This document shows, piece by piece, positions 7,940 through 16,139 of a stretch of DNA of 42,844 nucleotides; position 1 is the first letter of the stretch, and every line of letters begins with the position of its first letter. The position numbers and the translations under genes are program-made. The stretch is taken from contig SVKK01000016.1 of NCBI GenBank assembly GCA_015068425.1, positions 1 to 42,844 of the forward strand. The letters run 5' to 3'. The notes beneath the pieces are model-generated. The model had not been told where the DNA came from and did no database searches. It saw only the letters and a list, made by a program, of their open reading frames with translations. This DNA is from Oscillospiraceae bacterium. GTDB lineage: Bacteria > Bacillota > Clostridia > Oscillospirales > Oscillospiraceae.

Positions 7940-8830
7940 ATGACAACAGAAAGACTTTATGAGTTTCTGGTGCTCAGTCAGACCCTCAGCTTCTCCGCTG
8001 CGGCAAAGAAGCTTTTTATGGCTCAATCTACCCTGAGCCGCCATATTGTGGAGATGGAAGATGAACTGGGCATAAAGGTTCTTGAGCGGGGCACCCATTC
8101 CGTACACCTGACTCTTGCGGGAAGAATGCTTGCCAGCCGGATACCCAGACTTTTGGAAAAAAACGAACAGGCAATGGCACACCTTCGCCTTGCAAATACA
8201 CAGACAAGCGGACGGGTGTCCATAGCCTGCCTTGAGAACAATATCCACGATCAGTTGGTTATTTTCCTTAACTATTTCGCTGCGAAATATCCGGATGTAG
8301 ATTTCAATATCGATGTGCTCAGCCGCACAGACCGCGTGGGAGTTTTTGAGCATTATGACCTGAGCTTCACGGCCTTTGAGCTTCAGAAGCTGCCCACCTA
8401 TATTTCCGTCTCCGTGGCTTTTCGCTCTCCGGGAGCGCTATGCGCCCAGGAAAACCACAGACTTTTCTCAAACTATCAGCTGCGGCTGGAGGAACTTAAG
8501 GGAGAAACTCTCATTGTTCCTTATGCAGACGAGCTTTTCTGTTCTTATGCCGCCGTGCGTCAGCTCGCGGAAAAAAGCACTGGCTTTGCTTTGAATATTG
8601 TTAAGGTGCCGAGCGTGGAAAGCGCCTTGGCAATGGTCTCTTTCGGTAAGGGCGTTGCAATTTTGCCCCATTATATGAGCCAGAACAGCCTTCTTAACGT
8701 GTGGGGCGTGGATATTTCCACTCCGGGCTGTGTGTTTGATACCTATGTTTACTACAATGAAAACTTAAATAATCCGGCAGCGCGCCTTATGCTGGAAGAG
8801 CTGACACAGTTCAATTCCAAGGAAGCTTGA
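7940..8830 (+). CDS. LysR-family transcriptional regulator (second of a pair)
   Basis: A 296-residue LysR protein with an N-terminal helix-turn-helix (SFSAAAKKLFMAQSTLSRHI, then LERGTHSVHLTLAG) and an effector-binding domain from about 90. It starts three bases after the first LysR gene with its own Shine-Dalgarno (AGGAGG at about 7927), so the two form one transcript. The two share the domain plan and the HSV.LT.AG wing but differ elsewhere, so they are paralogues and not a recent duplication. They could act on the same divergent operon as co-regulators or answer to different ligands. A repeat-element end and a terminator follow directly. Confidence 0.93.
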   Translation: MTTERLYEFLVLSQTLSFSAAAKKLFMAQSTLSRHIVEMEDELGIKVLERGTHSVHLTLAGRMLASRIPRLLEKNEQAMAHLRLANTQTSGRVSIACLENNIHDQLVIFLNYFAAKYPDVDFNIDVLSRTDRVGVFEHYDLSFTAFELQKLPTYISVSVAFRSPGALCAQENHRLFSNYQLRLEELKGETLIVPYADELFCSYAAVRQLAEKSTGFALNIVKVPSVESALAMVSFGKGVAILPHYMSQNSLLNVWGVDISTPGCVFDTYVYYNENLNNPAARLMLEELTQFNSKEA

Positions 8831-8880
8831 TGTCCGGCGCTAAAGTCCACACTGCAGAGCGGATTCCGATTATATCGCTC
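8831..8880. repeat. partial copy of the inverted-repeat element's right end
   Basis: Aligned without gaps to 4349-4391, about 33 of 43 positions match, including GCAGAGCGG.TTC.GATTAT. Only this terminal segment is present; it begins right after the LysR stop codon and has no partner arm nearby. I read it as a degraded or truncated copy of the 4131-4401 element. Confidence 0.5.
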
Positions 8881-8896
8881 GGACTATCAAAACAAC

Positions 8897-8936
8897 AAAA
8901 AAACCCGGCGGAGCTAAGCTCTGCCGGGTTTTTTAT
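8897..8936. terminator. bidirectional intrinsic terminator
   Basis: An 18-bp stem (AAAAAACCCGGCGGAGCT with its complement, one G-U) with a two-base turn is flanked by A-run and T-run. It lies between the convergent LysR pair and the Na/Pi cotransporter gene and should serve both. Confidence 0.92.
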
Positions 8937-8945
8937 TTCAATCTA

Positions 8946-10745
8946 TCAAAAAACAATGTTCTCCAGAGGAACAAGATACTGCTCCTTGCGGTTGCGCAGC
9001 TCTGCCAGATAGCTTGTATCGGAAGTGGTGTTATGAAGCTCCTGAATGTAGGCGTGATAGTTATCCATAACCTTGTCGTTGTTCTTGCCGATGATGAGAA
9101 GGGCGATGTTGCTGCACTGGTCGGCGGCACGCTCAAGGTGAGTGAGAGCGTCCATGTAAACAAGACCGGAGGAGATGTTGCACTTGCCCTGACGGAGACG
9201 GTCGGTATGGCGGGTGCGGAGCATAAGAACCATATCGTCAATGACCTCCTCAAGAGGCTCAATGCGGCGGGCGGTACGTTCACTGTCGGACTCAAGAGAT
9301 TCAATCATAAGGCGGAGAATTTCAAGGACGGAGGAGCCGATGATTTCAAACTCACGCTTTGCGCTGTCGGAGAACTGGAGCTGACTTTCGTGCATCTTGA
9401 GAGCCATCTCGTCAAAGTTGGTGGCATAGTCGCCGATGCGCTCGATGTTGGGGATGCACTGCATGAGAAGGTTTATCTCGCGGCTGTCGCGCTCTGTCTC
9501 CACATGGTGGCTGAGCTCAATAAGGAAGGTGGAGGCATGGTCGGCGAACTGGTCAAGACGGTCCTCATATTCTTCAATTTCGTTGTAGCGCTCAGTGTCG
9601 TAGCCTTCAAACTGATGGAGAGAGAGGGCAACATTGTCTCTGGCGGCCTTTGCCATAGTGATAATGGCGCTTCTCAGAACGCCGAGGGCAACGGTGGGAG
9701 AATGCATAAGCTTGGCATCCAGTGCGGCAAGCTCGGGGTACTTGTCCTCCTTAGCCGGGTCATCCTTGACGATGGCGCAGCTGAGCTTGACAAGGAGACC
9801 GGAGAAGGGTACGAGAACAATGGCGGTTGCCAGATTGAATATGGTCTGGAAACTTGCGATGGAAACGGAGTCGGCAACGCTGGTCCAGAGGTTGGGGAAG
9901 CCACCTGCAGCTTTTATGACGGTCATAACGATCATAAAGAGAACGGTGCCGATGGTGTTGAACGCAATGTGGACAATACCGGTGCGTTTGGAGTCCTTGT
10001 TGGTGCCTATGGAGCATACAAGGGCGGTGGTGACGCAGGTACCAAGGTTAATACCCATAATCATGGGATAAACAAGGTTGAAGTCCATAGCGCCGGTGGA
10101 AGAGAGAGCCTGCAGAATACCTACCATTGCGGAGGAACTCTGAACGATAACGGTGAGGACAAGACCGGTAAAGATGCCGAGGATGGGCATATCGCTGAAG
10201 AAGCCAAGGATATTAATGAAAGCATCGGATTCGCTGAGAGGCTCAACGGCATCGGTCATCAGCATAAGACCGGTGAAGAGAATACCGAAACCGAGAGCAA
10301 TGAGAGATGCGCTCTTGGAGGTTTTGCCCTTGATGAACATAAAGAGGATGATGCCGATGATAAGGGCGATGGGGGCAAGGTTATCGGGCTTGAAGAGGGA
10401 GAGAATTCCGCCGCTTGCCTCAATATCCATAAGAGTGACTATCCATGCGGTGACGGTGGTGCCGATGTTGGCGCCCATAACAATGCTGACACCCTGACGG
10501 AGGTTCAGAATGCCTGCGCCAATAAGACCCACGGTGAGGACGATGGTGGCGGTGGAACTCTGAATGATGGCGGTGACCAGCAGACCGGTGAGCAGACCGG
10601 TGACAACATTGCCGGTGAGCTTGCCGAGGAAGTTTTTGAGGGCATTACCGGAGCCCTGCTTAAGGCCGTCGCCCATAATCTCCATACCGTAGAGGAACAT
10701 AGCAAGACCGCCCAGAAGTTTAACAATTGTCAATACAGTTGTCAT
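8946..10745 (-). CDS. Na/Pi cotransporter family protein with C-terminal PhoU-like domain
   Basis: 599 residues. The N-terminal half (about 1-320) is a multi-pass membrane region with two inverted Na/Pi-cotransporter repeats, each carrying the hallmark QSS motif (AIIQSSTATIV near 60; VIVQSSSAMVG further on) and paired Gly-rich GANIGTT/GINLGTC segments. The C-terminal part (about 340-590) is helical and PhoU-like. This is the bacterial NptA/YjbB-type arrangement, thought to move phosphate with sodium, with PhoU regions linking to phosphate status. YjbB itself is implicated in phosphate export, so direction is uncertain. The Shine-Dalgarno GGAGA precedes the ATG. It is a single-gene unit with its own promoter and the terminator at 8897-8936. 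Confidence 0.92.
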   Translation of the reverse strand: MTTVLTIVKLLGGLAMFLYGMEIMGDGLKQGSGNALKNFLGKLTGNVVTGLLTGLLVTAIIQSSTATIVLTVGLIGAGILNLRQGVSIVMGANIGTTVTAWIVTLMDIEASGGILSLFKPDNLAPIALIIGIILFMFIKGKTSKSASLIALGFGILFTGLMLMTDAVEPLSESDAFINILGFFSDMPILGIFTGLVLTVIVQSSSAMVGILQALSSTGAMDFNLVYPMIMGINLGTCVTTALVCSIGTNKDSKRTGIVHIAFNTIGTVLFMIVMTVIKAAGGFPNLWTSVADSVSIASFQTIFNLATAIVLVPFSGLLVKLSCAIVKDDPAKEDKYPELAALDAKLMHSPTVALGVLRSAIITMAKAARDNVALSLHQFEGYDTERYNEIEEYEDRLDQFADHASTFLIELSHHVETERDSREINLLMQCIPNIERIGDYATNFDEMALKMHESQLQFSDSAKREFEIIGSSVLEILRLMIESLESDSERTARRIEPLEEVIDDMVLMLRTRHTDRLRQGKCNISSGLVYMDALTHLERAADQCSNIALLIIGKNNDKVMDNYHAYIQELHNTTSDTSYLAELRNRKEQYLVPLENIVF

Positions 10746-10815
10746 TTTTATTTCTCCATTTTTACAGATTAATTATCTAAAATTACTATTTTTAAAATTA
10801 CTGCATACGCAACGA

Positions 10816-10844
10816 ATTATATTATAAGCTTGGAAATATGACAA
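10816..10844 (-). promoter_or_regulatory. promoter of the Na/Pi cotransporter gene
   Basis: Minus-strand TTGTCA (10839-10844), 17-base spacer, TATAAT (10816-10821), about 70 bases before the start codon. Only one base departs from the sigma-A consensus. Confidence 0.75.
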
Positions 10845-10913
10845 GAGTTTAGCTGTTAATTTTCTGAAAATTTGCTTTGAGCGCTTGCCAAAAAAATAAC
10901 TTAACGAAAACTC

Positions 10914-10958
10914 TTGCAAAAAAAGAAAAACTGTGGATAATAAACACGAACGCGTTCG
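10914..10958 (+). promoter_or_regulatory. weak promoter and 12-base palindrome before the SLC13-type permease
   Basis: TTGCAA (10914-10919), 16 bases, GATAAT (10936-10941). Just downstream, at the expected transcript start, is a perfect 12-base palindrome CGAACGCGTTCG (10947-10958), eight bases before the Shine-Dalgarno. It could be an operator or a small 5' hairpin. Confidence 0.4.
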
Positions 10959-10979
10959 CTTTGGAAGGAGATGAACCTG

Positions 10980-12326
10980 ATGGCGGCTCAAATAATTGCT
11001 GTTGTCATTTTCGTGTTTATGTTCGTGATGCTGGTTTTGGAAATAATCGAGCGTCACACGGTAACGCTGCTTTGCGGCGCTATGACATTGGTAGTTGTTT
11101 TTATTATATGTATGGGTGACCTGGAAGCGGCCTGGAACGTTATCAATCTGGAAAGCTTCGCAAAGCTGGGCTTTTGGTATACCACTGGCCACACGGAGGC
11201 CTCCGCGGGTATTAACTGGGAGACTATCTGTTTTATCGCGGGTATGATGGTTATGGTTGAGGGAATGGCTGAAAGCGGCTTCTTCCGCTGGCTCTGTATG
11301 CTCATTGCCAAGGCGGTCAAATATCGCCCCGCCCCTATTTTTATGATTTTTATGGTTCTCAGTGCTGTGCTCAGCATGTTCATTGACTCCATAACCGTTA
11401 TAATGTTCCTTGCTGCCGTTACCGCGGAGCTGGCAAGACTTATCAGGACAAATCCCGTGCCTATGATTTTGGCAGAGGTTTTCTGCGCCAATCTTGGCGG
11501 TTCCGCAACAATGTGCGGAGATCCTCCCAACATAATCATAGGAACCTCTCTTGGCTATACCTTCGCTGATTTCATCAGCAATACGGGTCTTATTGCTCTT
11601 GTAAGCATTGTTGTGATCCTGCCTTATTTTTACATAGTAATGGGCAGAAAGATAAAGGCGGGAGCGGTTGTGGATGCCTCCTCGGCCCCTTCACCCTCCA
11701 GCGCCATAACAAGCAAAAGGGGCTTCGCTCTCAGCTGCATTATTTTCCTGCTGGCCGTTGTGCTGCTTATAACCCACGCTGCAACAGGGCTCACCGTCAG
11801 CACCATAGGAATTTTTATTGCTCTGCTGACTCTGGTATGCTCGGGAAAAAAGGCGCTGCATCTGCTTAAAAAGGTGGACTATAAGACGATTTTATTCTTT
11901 GTGGGTCTTTTTGTGGCGGTCAGCGGTCTTGAATGCACAGGTGTTCTGGAAATCTTGGCAGGATTTATTGAGAAGCTCAGCGGTGGTAATTCGATTGTAA
12001 TAATTGCGATTATCATATGGGGCGGAGCTATAGCCAGCGCCTTTGTTGACAATATTCCCTTTGCGGCAACTATGATACCAGTAATCAAGACCCTCGCTGC
12101 AACGCAGGGTATGGAATTGAGCACTCTGGCGTGGGCATTGAGTATGGGCACCGATATCGGCGGCAGCGCAACTCCCATCGGCGCCAGCGCAAATGTTGTG
12201 GGCACTGCCATTGCTGCCAAAAACGGTTATCCCATCGGCTGGGGTCAGTACTGCAAGGTGCAGGCTCCCGCAACAGTTATTGTTATTGCAATTTCAACAA
12301 TCTATATGATAATATTTTATCTGTAA
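10980..12326 (+). CDS. SLC13/ArsB-NhaD-type anion permease
   Basis: About 448 residues, almost entirely hydrophobic, with about 10-12 predicted membrane segments. It contains two family-typical re-entrant Gly/Ser/Asn/Pro motifs, NLGGSATMCGDPPNIIIG in the first half and DIGGSATPIGASANVVG near the C-terminus, and SFVDNIPF-like (AFVDNIPFAATM). These mark the ion-transporter superfamily that includes ArsB, NhaD, CitM and SLC13 carriers. The substrate (dicarboxylate, sulfate, arsenite or Na+/H+ exchange) cannot be decided from sequence. I chose the ATG at 10980, not the in-frame ATG at 10971, because the Shine-Dalgarno GGAAGGAG directly abuts 10971 but is 9 bases from 10980. A small kinase-like gene follows after 16 bases. 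Confidence 0.88.
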   Translation: MAAQIIAVVIFVFMFVMLVLEIIERHTVTLLCGAMTLVVVFIICMGDLEAAWNVINLESFAKLGFWYTTGHTEASAGINWETICFIAGMMVMVEGMAESGFFRWLCMLIAKAVKYRPAPIFMIFMVLSAVLSMFIDSITVIMFLAAVTAELARLIRTNPVPMILAEVFCANLGGSATMCGDPPNIIIGTSLGYTFADFISNTGLIALVSIVVILPYFYIVMGRKIKAGAVVDASSAPSPSSAITSKRGFALSCIIFLLAVVLLITHAATGLTVSTIGIFIALLTLVCSGKKALHLLKKVDYKTILFFVGLFVAVSGLECTGVLEILAGFIEKLSGGNSIVIIAIIIWGGAIASAFVDNIPFAATMIPVIKTLAATQGMELSTLAWALSMGTDIGGSATPIGASANVVGTAIAAKNGYPIGWGQYCKVQAPATVIVIAISTIYMIIFYL

Positions 12327-12342
12327 GGGGGATTAAGATATT

Positions 12343-12945
12343 ATGGATAAACAGGTTATTATTACAGTTGGACGCGAAACCGGCAGCGGCGGATACGAGA
12401 TAGCAAAGCATCTCGGCGAAAGGCTCGGCATCACCGTATATGACAAAAATATATTTGAGGGCATAGGTGAGCAATTCAATATTGATACCTCCGCTCTTGA
12501 AAAATTTGACGAGAAACCGAGAAAAATGGGTATCACCCGCAAGGTAAACGGATATTCCAACTCTCCCGAGGAGCAGGTTGTTGAGCTTCAGCGCAAGTTC
12601 CTCAGAGAAAAGGCCGAAAAGGGCGAGAGCTTTATCATTATGGGCAGAGCGGGTATTAAAACCCTTCTGGATTTCCCCTGCCTCCTTATCCGCATATTTG
12701 TAACCGCCGACGAGGAGTTCAAGATAGAAAGACTCTGTCAACAGAGCGGTTACAGCAGACTTCAGGCTCAGCGCTATATGATATGGAACGACTCCAAGCG
12801 CAAAAGCTATCATAACCAGTTCTGCCATGTGAAGTGGGGCGACCCCGCAAGCTATGATATTATAGTCAAGGGCAACAAGATGGGGCTTGAGGCTACTGCC
12901 GATATGCTGGCTGAATATGTCCGCAGACGTATGGAGCAGGCCTGA
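12343..12945 (+). CDS. cytidylate kinase-like family protein
   Basis: A 200-residue protein of the cytidylate-kinase-like group. The N-terminus ITVGRETGSGGYEIAKHLGERLG (residues about 6-28) is the altered P-loop characteristic of this family: it lacks the canonical GKST but keeps a Gly-rich turn. IIMGRAG (about 99) and the basic CDRxxYY-like region (SKRKSYHNQF) follow. It probably binds a nucleotide. Its true substrate is unknown and need not be CMP. It lies 16 bases after the permease gene in one transcript and ends at a terminator. In many Bacillota genomes such proteins accompany transporters, so a regulatory link to the permease is possible, but this is inference. Confidence 0.85.
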   Translation: MDKQVIITVGRETGSGGYEIAKHLGERLGITVYDKNIFEGIGEQFNIDTSALEKFDEKPRKMGITRKVNGYSNSPEEQVVELQRKFLREKAEKGESFIIMGRAGIKTLLDFPCLLIRIFVTADEEFKIERLCQQSGYSRLQAQRYMIWNDSKRKSYHNQFCHVKWGDPASYDIIVKGNKMGLEATADMLAEYVRRRMEQA

Positions 12946-12957
12946 GAGCAAGATAAT

Positions 12958-12995
12958 AAAAAGAGCAAGGGAGAAAAGCTCCTTTGCTCTTTTTG
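12958..12995 (+). terminator. intrinsic terminator after the permease/kinase-like unit
   Basis: AAAAGAGCAAGGGAG pairs with CTCCTTTGCTCTTTT with one mismatch around a short loop, followed by a T-run. Confidence 0.88.
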
Positions 12996-13007
12996 CTTTG
13001 AATGGGA

Positions 13008-13036
13008 TTGACTGCAAAGGGAAAGGTGGCTATATT
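13008..13036 (+). promoter_or_regulatory. promoter of malQ
   Basis: TTGACT (13008-13013), 17-base spacer, TATATT (13031-13036), about 94 bases before the malQ start. One mismatch in each box. The 85-base leader contains a small GGAAGG...CCTTCC-like fold but no recognised riboswitch. Confidence 0.65.
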
Positions 13037-13129
13037 AAGATATGTAAAAATTGGAAGGCTTTCCCTGCCGTGGAAGGGAGAAGCAAATATAGGAGACCTA
13101 CATAATTTTACTGGGAGGAGAAGACTAAT

Positions 13130-14632
13130 ATGAAAAGAAGCAGCGGCATTCTTATGCCCATATCATCCCTGCCTTCCCCCTGCGGAATTGGCACTTTGGG
13201 CAAAGCGGCCTATGATTTTGCGGATTTTCTTGCAGAAGCGGGTCAGAGCTGGTGGCAGGTTCTGCCTCTTGGACCCACAAGTATGGGCGATTCCCCTTAT
13301 CAGAGCTTTTCATCCTATGCGGGAAATCCCTATTTTATAGACCTTGAAATGCTGGTTGAGGACTCTCTTCTTGAAAAAGAGGAAATTGAGAGCATAAATT
13401 GGGGCGATGATGCCCTCAAGGTGGATTACGGCAAGGTATATGAGAATCGCTTCAAAATCCTGGCTCTTGCGAAGGCCAGAGGCTGGGAGCGGGATACAGC
13501 GGATGTTTCCGAATTTGTTGAGGAAAATAGAGACTGGCTTCCGGATTATGCCCTATTTATGGCCTGCAAGCGCCATTTCGGTATGGCAGGCTGGACCCAG
13601 TGGGAGGATGAGGATATCCGCCTTCACCGGGAAGAGGCTATTGAGAAATACCGCAACCTCCTCCGGGAGGATGTGGAGCTTTTCACCTATATCCAGTTCC
13701 TTTTCTACCGCCAGTGGAAAGCTCTGAGAAGCTATATCCACAGCAAGGGTATCGGCGTTATCGGAGATATGCCTATCTATGTTGCCATGGATTCTGCCGA
13801 GGTTTGGGCCGAACCTCTCAGCTTCCTGCTGGACGAGAAGAATTTGCCCAAGGATGTTTCCGGCGTGCCCCCCGATTATTTCAGCGAGGACGGACAGCTT
13901 TGGGGCAATCCCCTCTACCGCTGGGATGCTATGGCGGAAAATGGCTACGAATGGTGGATGCGCCGTGTGAAGGGCGCGGGAAAGCTCTATGATGTTATCC
14001 GAATTGACCATTTCCGTGGCTTCGAGGCCTACTGGGCAGTGCCCTACGGAGAGGCAACCGCCAAAAACGGCAAATGGGTAAAGGGCCCCGGAATGAACTT
14101 TATCGGCGCTCTTAAGGAGCGCTTCCCTGAGCTTATGTTTATTGCTGAGGATCTGGGATATCTTACCGATGGCGTTAGAGAGCTGCTCCGGGATTCCGGC
14201 TTCCCCGGAATGAAGGTTCTGGAGTTCGCCTTTGCTCCCCACGAACCCAGCGACTATCTGCCCTATAAATATCCACATAACTGCGTATGCTATGCAGGAA
14301 CTCACGATAACTCCACCCTTAAGGGTTGGGAGAAGATAGCAGGAGAACCCACTCTTTCCTTCGCCCGCGAGTATCTTGGCATAAGCGAAGAGGATGAGCT
14401 TTCCCAGGCTATTATTCGCAGCGGTATGGCCTCTGTGGCTGACCTTTTTGTGGCTCAGATGCAGGACTACCTTGGACTGGATGACAGCGCCAGAATGAAT
14501 ACCCCGGGACTTGCCTCCGGCAACTGGTGCTGGAGGATGAGCGCCGATGCAATCACTCCCGCCCTTACGAAAAAAATAGCCCGCCTCAGCAGACTTTACG
14601 GACGCTGCGGCGAGGATATAAAGGAAATATGA
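13130..14632 (+). CDS. malQ: 4-alpha-glucanotransferase (amylomaltase, GH77)
   Basis: A 500-residue enzyme of normal bacterial GH77 length. It moves alpha-1,4-glucan segments between maltodextrins or onto glucose, in maltose/glycogen use in the cytoplasm. The N-terminus RSSGILMPISSLPSPCGIG and WWQVLPLGPT are typical. The catalytic residues are visible: nucleophile Asp in IRIDHFRGF, acid/base Glu in FIAEDLGYL, and transition-state Asp in AGTHDNSTLKGW. The Shine-Dalgarno GGGAGGAG precedes the ATG. It has its own promoter and terminator, so it is monocistronic and not linked here to other maltose genes. Confidence 0.96.
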   Translation: MKRSSGILMPISSLPSPCGIGTLGKAAYDFADFLAEAGQSWWQVLPLGPTSMGDSPYQSFSSYAGNPYFIDLEMLVEDSLLEKEEIESINWGDDALKVDYGKVYENRFKILALAKARGWERDTADVSEFVEENRDWLPDYALFMACKRHFGMAGWTQWEDEDIRLHREEAIEKYRNLLREDVELFTYIQFLFYRQWKALRSYIHSKGIGVIGDMPIYVAMDSAEVWAEPLSFLLDEKNLPKDVSGVPPDYFSEDGQLWGNPLYRWDAMAENGYEWWMRRVKGAGKLYDVIRIDHFRGFEAYWAVPYGEATAKNGKWVKGPGMNFIGALKERFPELMFIAEDLGYLTDGVRELLRDSGFPGMKVLEFAFAPHEPSDYLPYKYPHNCVCYAGTHDNSTLKGWEKIAGEPTLSFAREYLGISEEDELSQAIIRSGMASVADLFVAQMQDYLGLDDSARMNTPGLASGNWCWRMSADAITPALTKKIARLSRLYGRCGEDIKEI

Positions 14633-14641
14633 TTTTTTGAT

Positions 14642-14679
14642 AACTTCCCCGAAGACTATGATCTTCGGGGAAGTTTTTC
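14642..14679 (+). terminator. intrinsic terminator of malQ
   Basis: A perfect 14-bp stem (AACTTCCCCGAAGA and its complement) with a 6-base loop, followed by TTTTTC. Confidence 0.93.
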
Positions 14680-14704
14680 TAAATCAGATGGATTATTTAT
14701 ATAA

Positions 14705-14733
14705 TTGACACTTTTATGTCATTGATATAAAAT
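14705..14733 (+). promoter_or_regulatory. promoter of the CapA-like gene
   Basis: TTGACA (14705-14710), 17-base spacer, TAAAAT (14728-14733), about 50 bases before the start codon. Confidence 0.7.
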
Positions 14734-14783
14734 AACACGATAGACAAAACAAAACTCGCAATCCTGCAAAGGAGATAAATTAT

Positions 14784-16079
14784 ATGAAGAGAAAAATTCT
14801 TACGGCTGTTATTGGCCTTGCTGCAATAGTTTTTATCTACTTTTTGCAGACGGGAAACAGCAGCAGCTATGATCCTAAATATGTGCCCGAGGACTTCAAA
14901 TATGAAGTCAGCGCCGAGGAAGCTGCGGCCGCGGTGATTCCGCCCGAAACCCTGCCTCCGTTCCAAACTCCGTCTTCCTTTACCACCCCTGCCCCTGAGG
15001 CTACTCCCGAACTCAGCCCGGAACCCACTCCCGAAGCCACCCCGGAACCCACTCCCGAACCTACTCCCGAGCCTGCGAACAGCTGGACGCTTTCTTTTGT
15101 TGGTGGCGTTACCGTAGGTACTGTCCGTGAATGGCAGGGCGCAGCCGGCAATCACAATATGCTCTATGTCATCGGCGAAAACTATGAGTATCCCTTCAAG
15201 AATGTTGCGGACATCTTCAAGGCAGACGATTTTACTATGGCAAACTTCCGAAGTGTTTTCACCGATTCCAATGACGCAAAACCCAAGCTCTTCAATCTGA
15301 AGGCATCTCCCAAATATGCAAAATGCCTTTCTCTCGGCGGTTTTGATGTGGTGAGCCTTGCCAATGACTATACTCTGGACTATAAGGAACAGGGATATAA
15401 GGACACTATTGAGGCCTTGAACGGCCAGAATATGAGCTATACCGACGCTAAAACCCCTTATATTGCGGAATTGGGCGGAGGTCTGAAACTGGGTGTTGTC
15501 AGCTACAGCACTCTTGACGGCACCAATATAAAGGGCAATGTGGGCAAGTATATGGATGCCATCAAGCCTCTTTATGAGGAATGTGTTAACGAAGGCTGCG
15601 ACTTTGTTGTGCTCTATATCCACTGGGATTGGGATGGCGAGGAGATACCGGGTTGGGCAAAGGAATTTGCCGGAAAGCTTGCCGAAACAGGCTTTGACGC
15701 GGTTATAGGAAGCCGCAAGCATACTCTCCAGAAGATGGAATATATCGACGGAGTGCCCGTATTCTATTCTCTCGGCAACTTCTGCTACGGCGCAAACACC
15801 AACCCCGATGATAAGGACAGTGCCATTGTTCAGCTTGAGCTCAGCCGCTTTGAGGAGGAAGATCTCGCCCTCAGCGTGAAGGTAATTCCCTGTGCGCTCA
15901 GCGGACAGGAAAATACCAACGACTTCAGCCCAATTATCTATGAAGAGGGCAGCGCAGCATACAAGAGAGTTATTGAGAAGCTGAGCTTTGTTCCCTATGA
16001 GCCCGCAGAGGAAGAGGATTCTGCCGAGACCGAGGAAAGCGAAGAAATTCCGGAAGCCGAGGATGCCGTAGGCGAATAA
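14784..16079 (+). CDS. divergent CapA-family (PGA_cap) secreted protein
   Basis: 431 residues. A short basic start and a hydrophobic segment (about 8-22) act as signal or membrane anchor. A Pro/Thr/Glu repeat region (about 58-100, TPEPTPEAT-type) then spans the wall, followed by a CapA/PgsA-like metallophosphatase-fold domain (about 103-390) and an acidic Glu-rich tail. The family is tied to poly-gamma-glutamate capsule production. The usual metal-site motifs are altered here: GD becomes GG (FVGGVTVG), NLE becomes NFR, NNH..D becomes NDYTLD and GHHPH becomes GSRKH, while HWDWDGE and the SLGNF motif remain. It may be a non-catalytic surface member. No other capsule genes adjoin. The Shine-Dalgarno AAAGGAGA is 8 bases from the ATG. 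Confidence 0.8.
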   Translation: MKRKILTAVIGLAAIVFIYFLQTGNSSSYDPKYVPEDFKYEVSAEEAAAAVIPPETLPPFQTPSSFTTPAPEATPELSPEPTPEATPEPTPEPTPEPANSWTLSFVGGVTVGTVREWQGAAGNHNMLYVIGENYEYPFKNVADIFKADDFTMANFRSVFTDSNDAKPKLFNLKASPKYAKCLSLGGFDVVSLANDYTLDYKEQGYKDTIEALNGQNMSYTDAKTPYIAELGGGLKLGVVSYSTLDGTNIKGNVGKYMDAIKPLYEECVNEGCDFVVLYIHWDWDGEEIPGWAKEFAGKLAETGFDAVIGSRKHTLQKMEYIDGVPVFYSLGNFCYGANTNPDDKDSAIVQLELSRFEEEDLALSVKVIPCALSGQENTNDFSPIIYEEGSAAYKRVIEKLSFVPYEPAEEEDSAETEESEEIPEAEDAVGE

Positions 16080-16094
16080 AACGGAATAAAAATT

Positions 16095-16130
16095 AAAAGC
16101 GTTCCCTTTTTCGAAAGGGGACGCTTTTTT
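16095..16130 (+). terminator. intrinsic terminator of the CapA-like gene
   Basis: AAAAGCGTTCCCTTT pairs with AAAGGGGACGCTTTT (one G-U) and a T-run follows. Confidence 0.9.
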
Positions 16131-16139
16131 ATGTGTGTT

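Noticed and set aside
9033-10772. Long plus-strand frame opposite the Na/Pi cotransporter gene
   Set aside because: Antisense shadow; the minus strand has the QSS motifs, a promoter and a Shine-Dalgarno.
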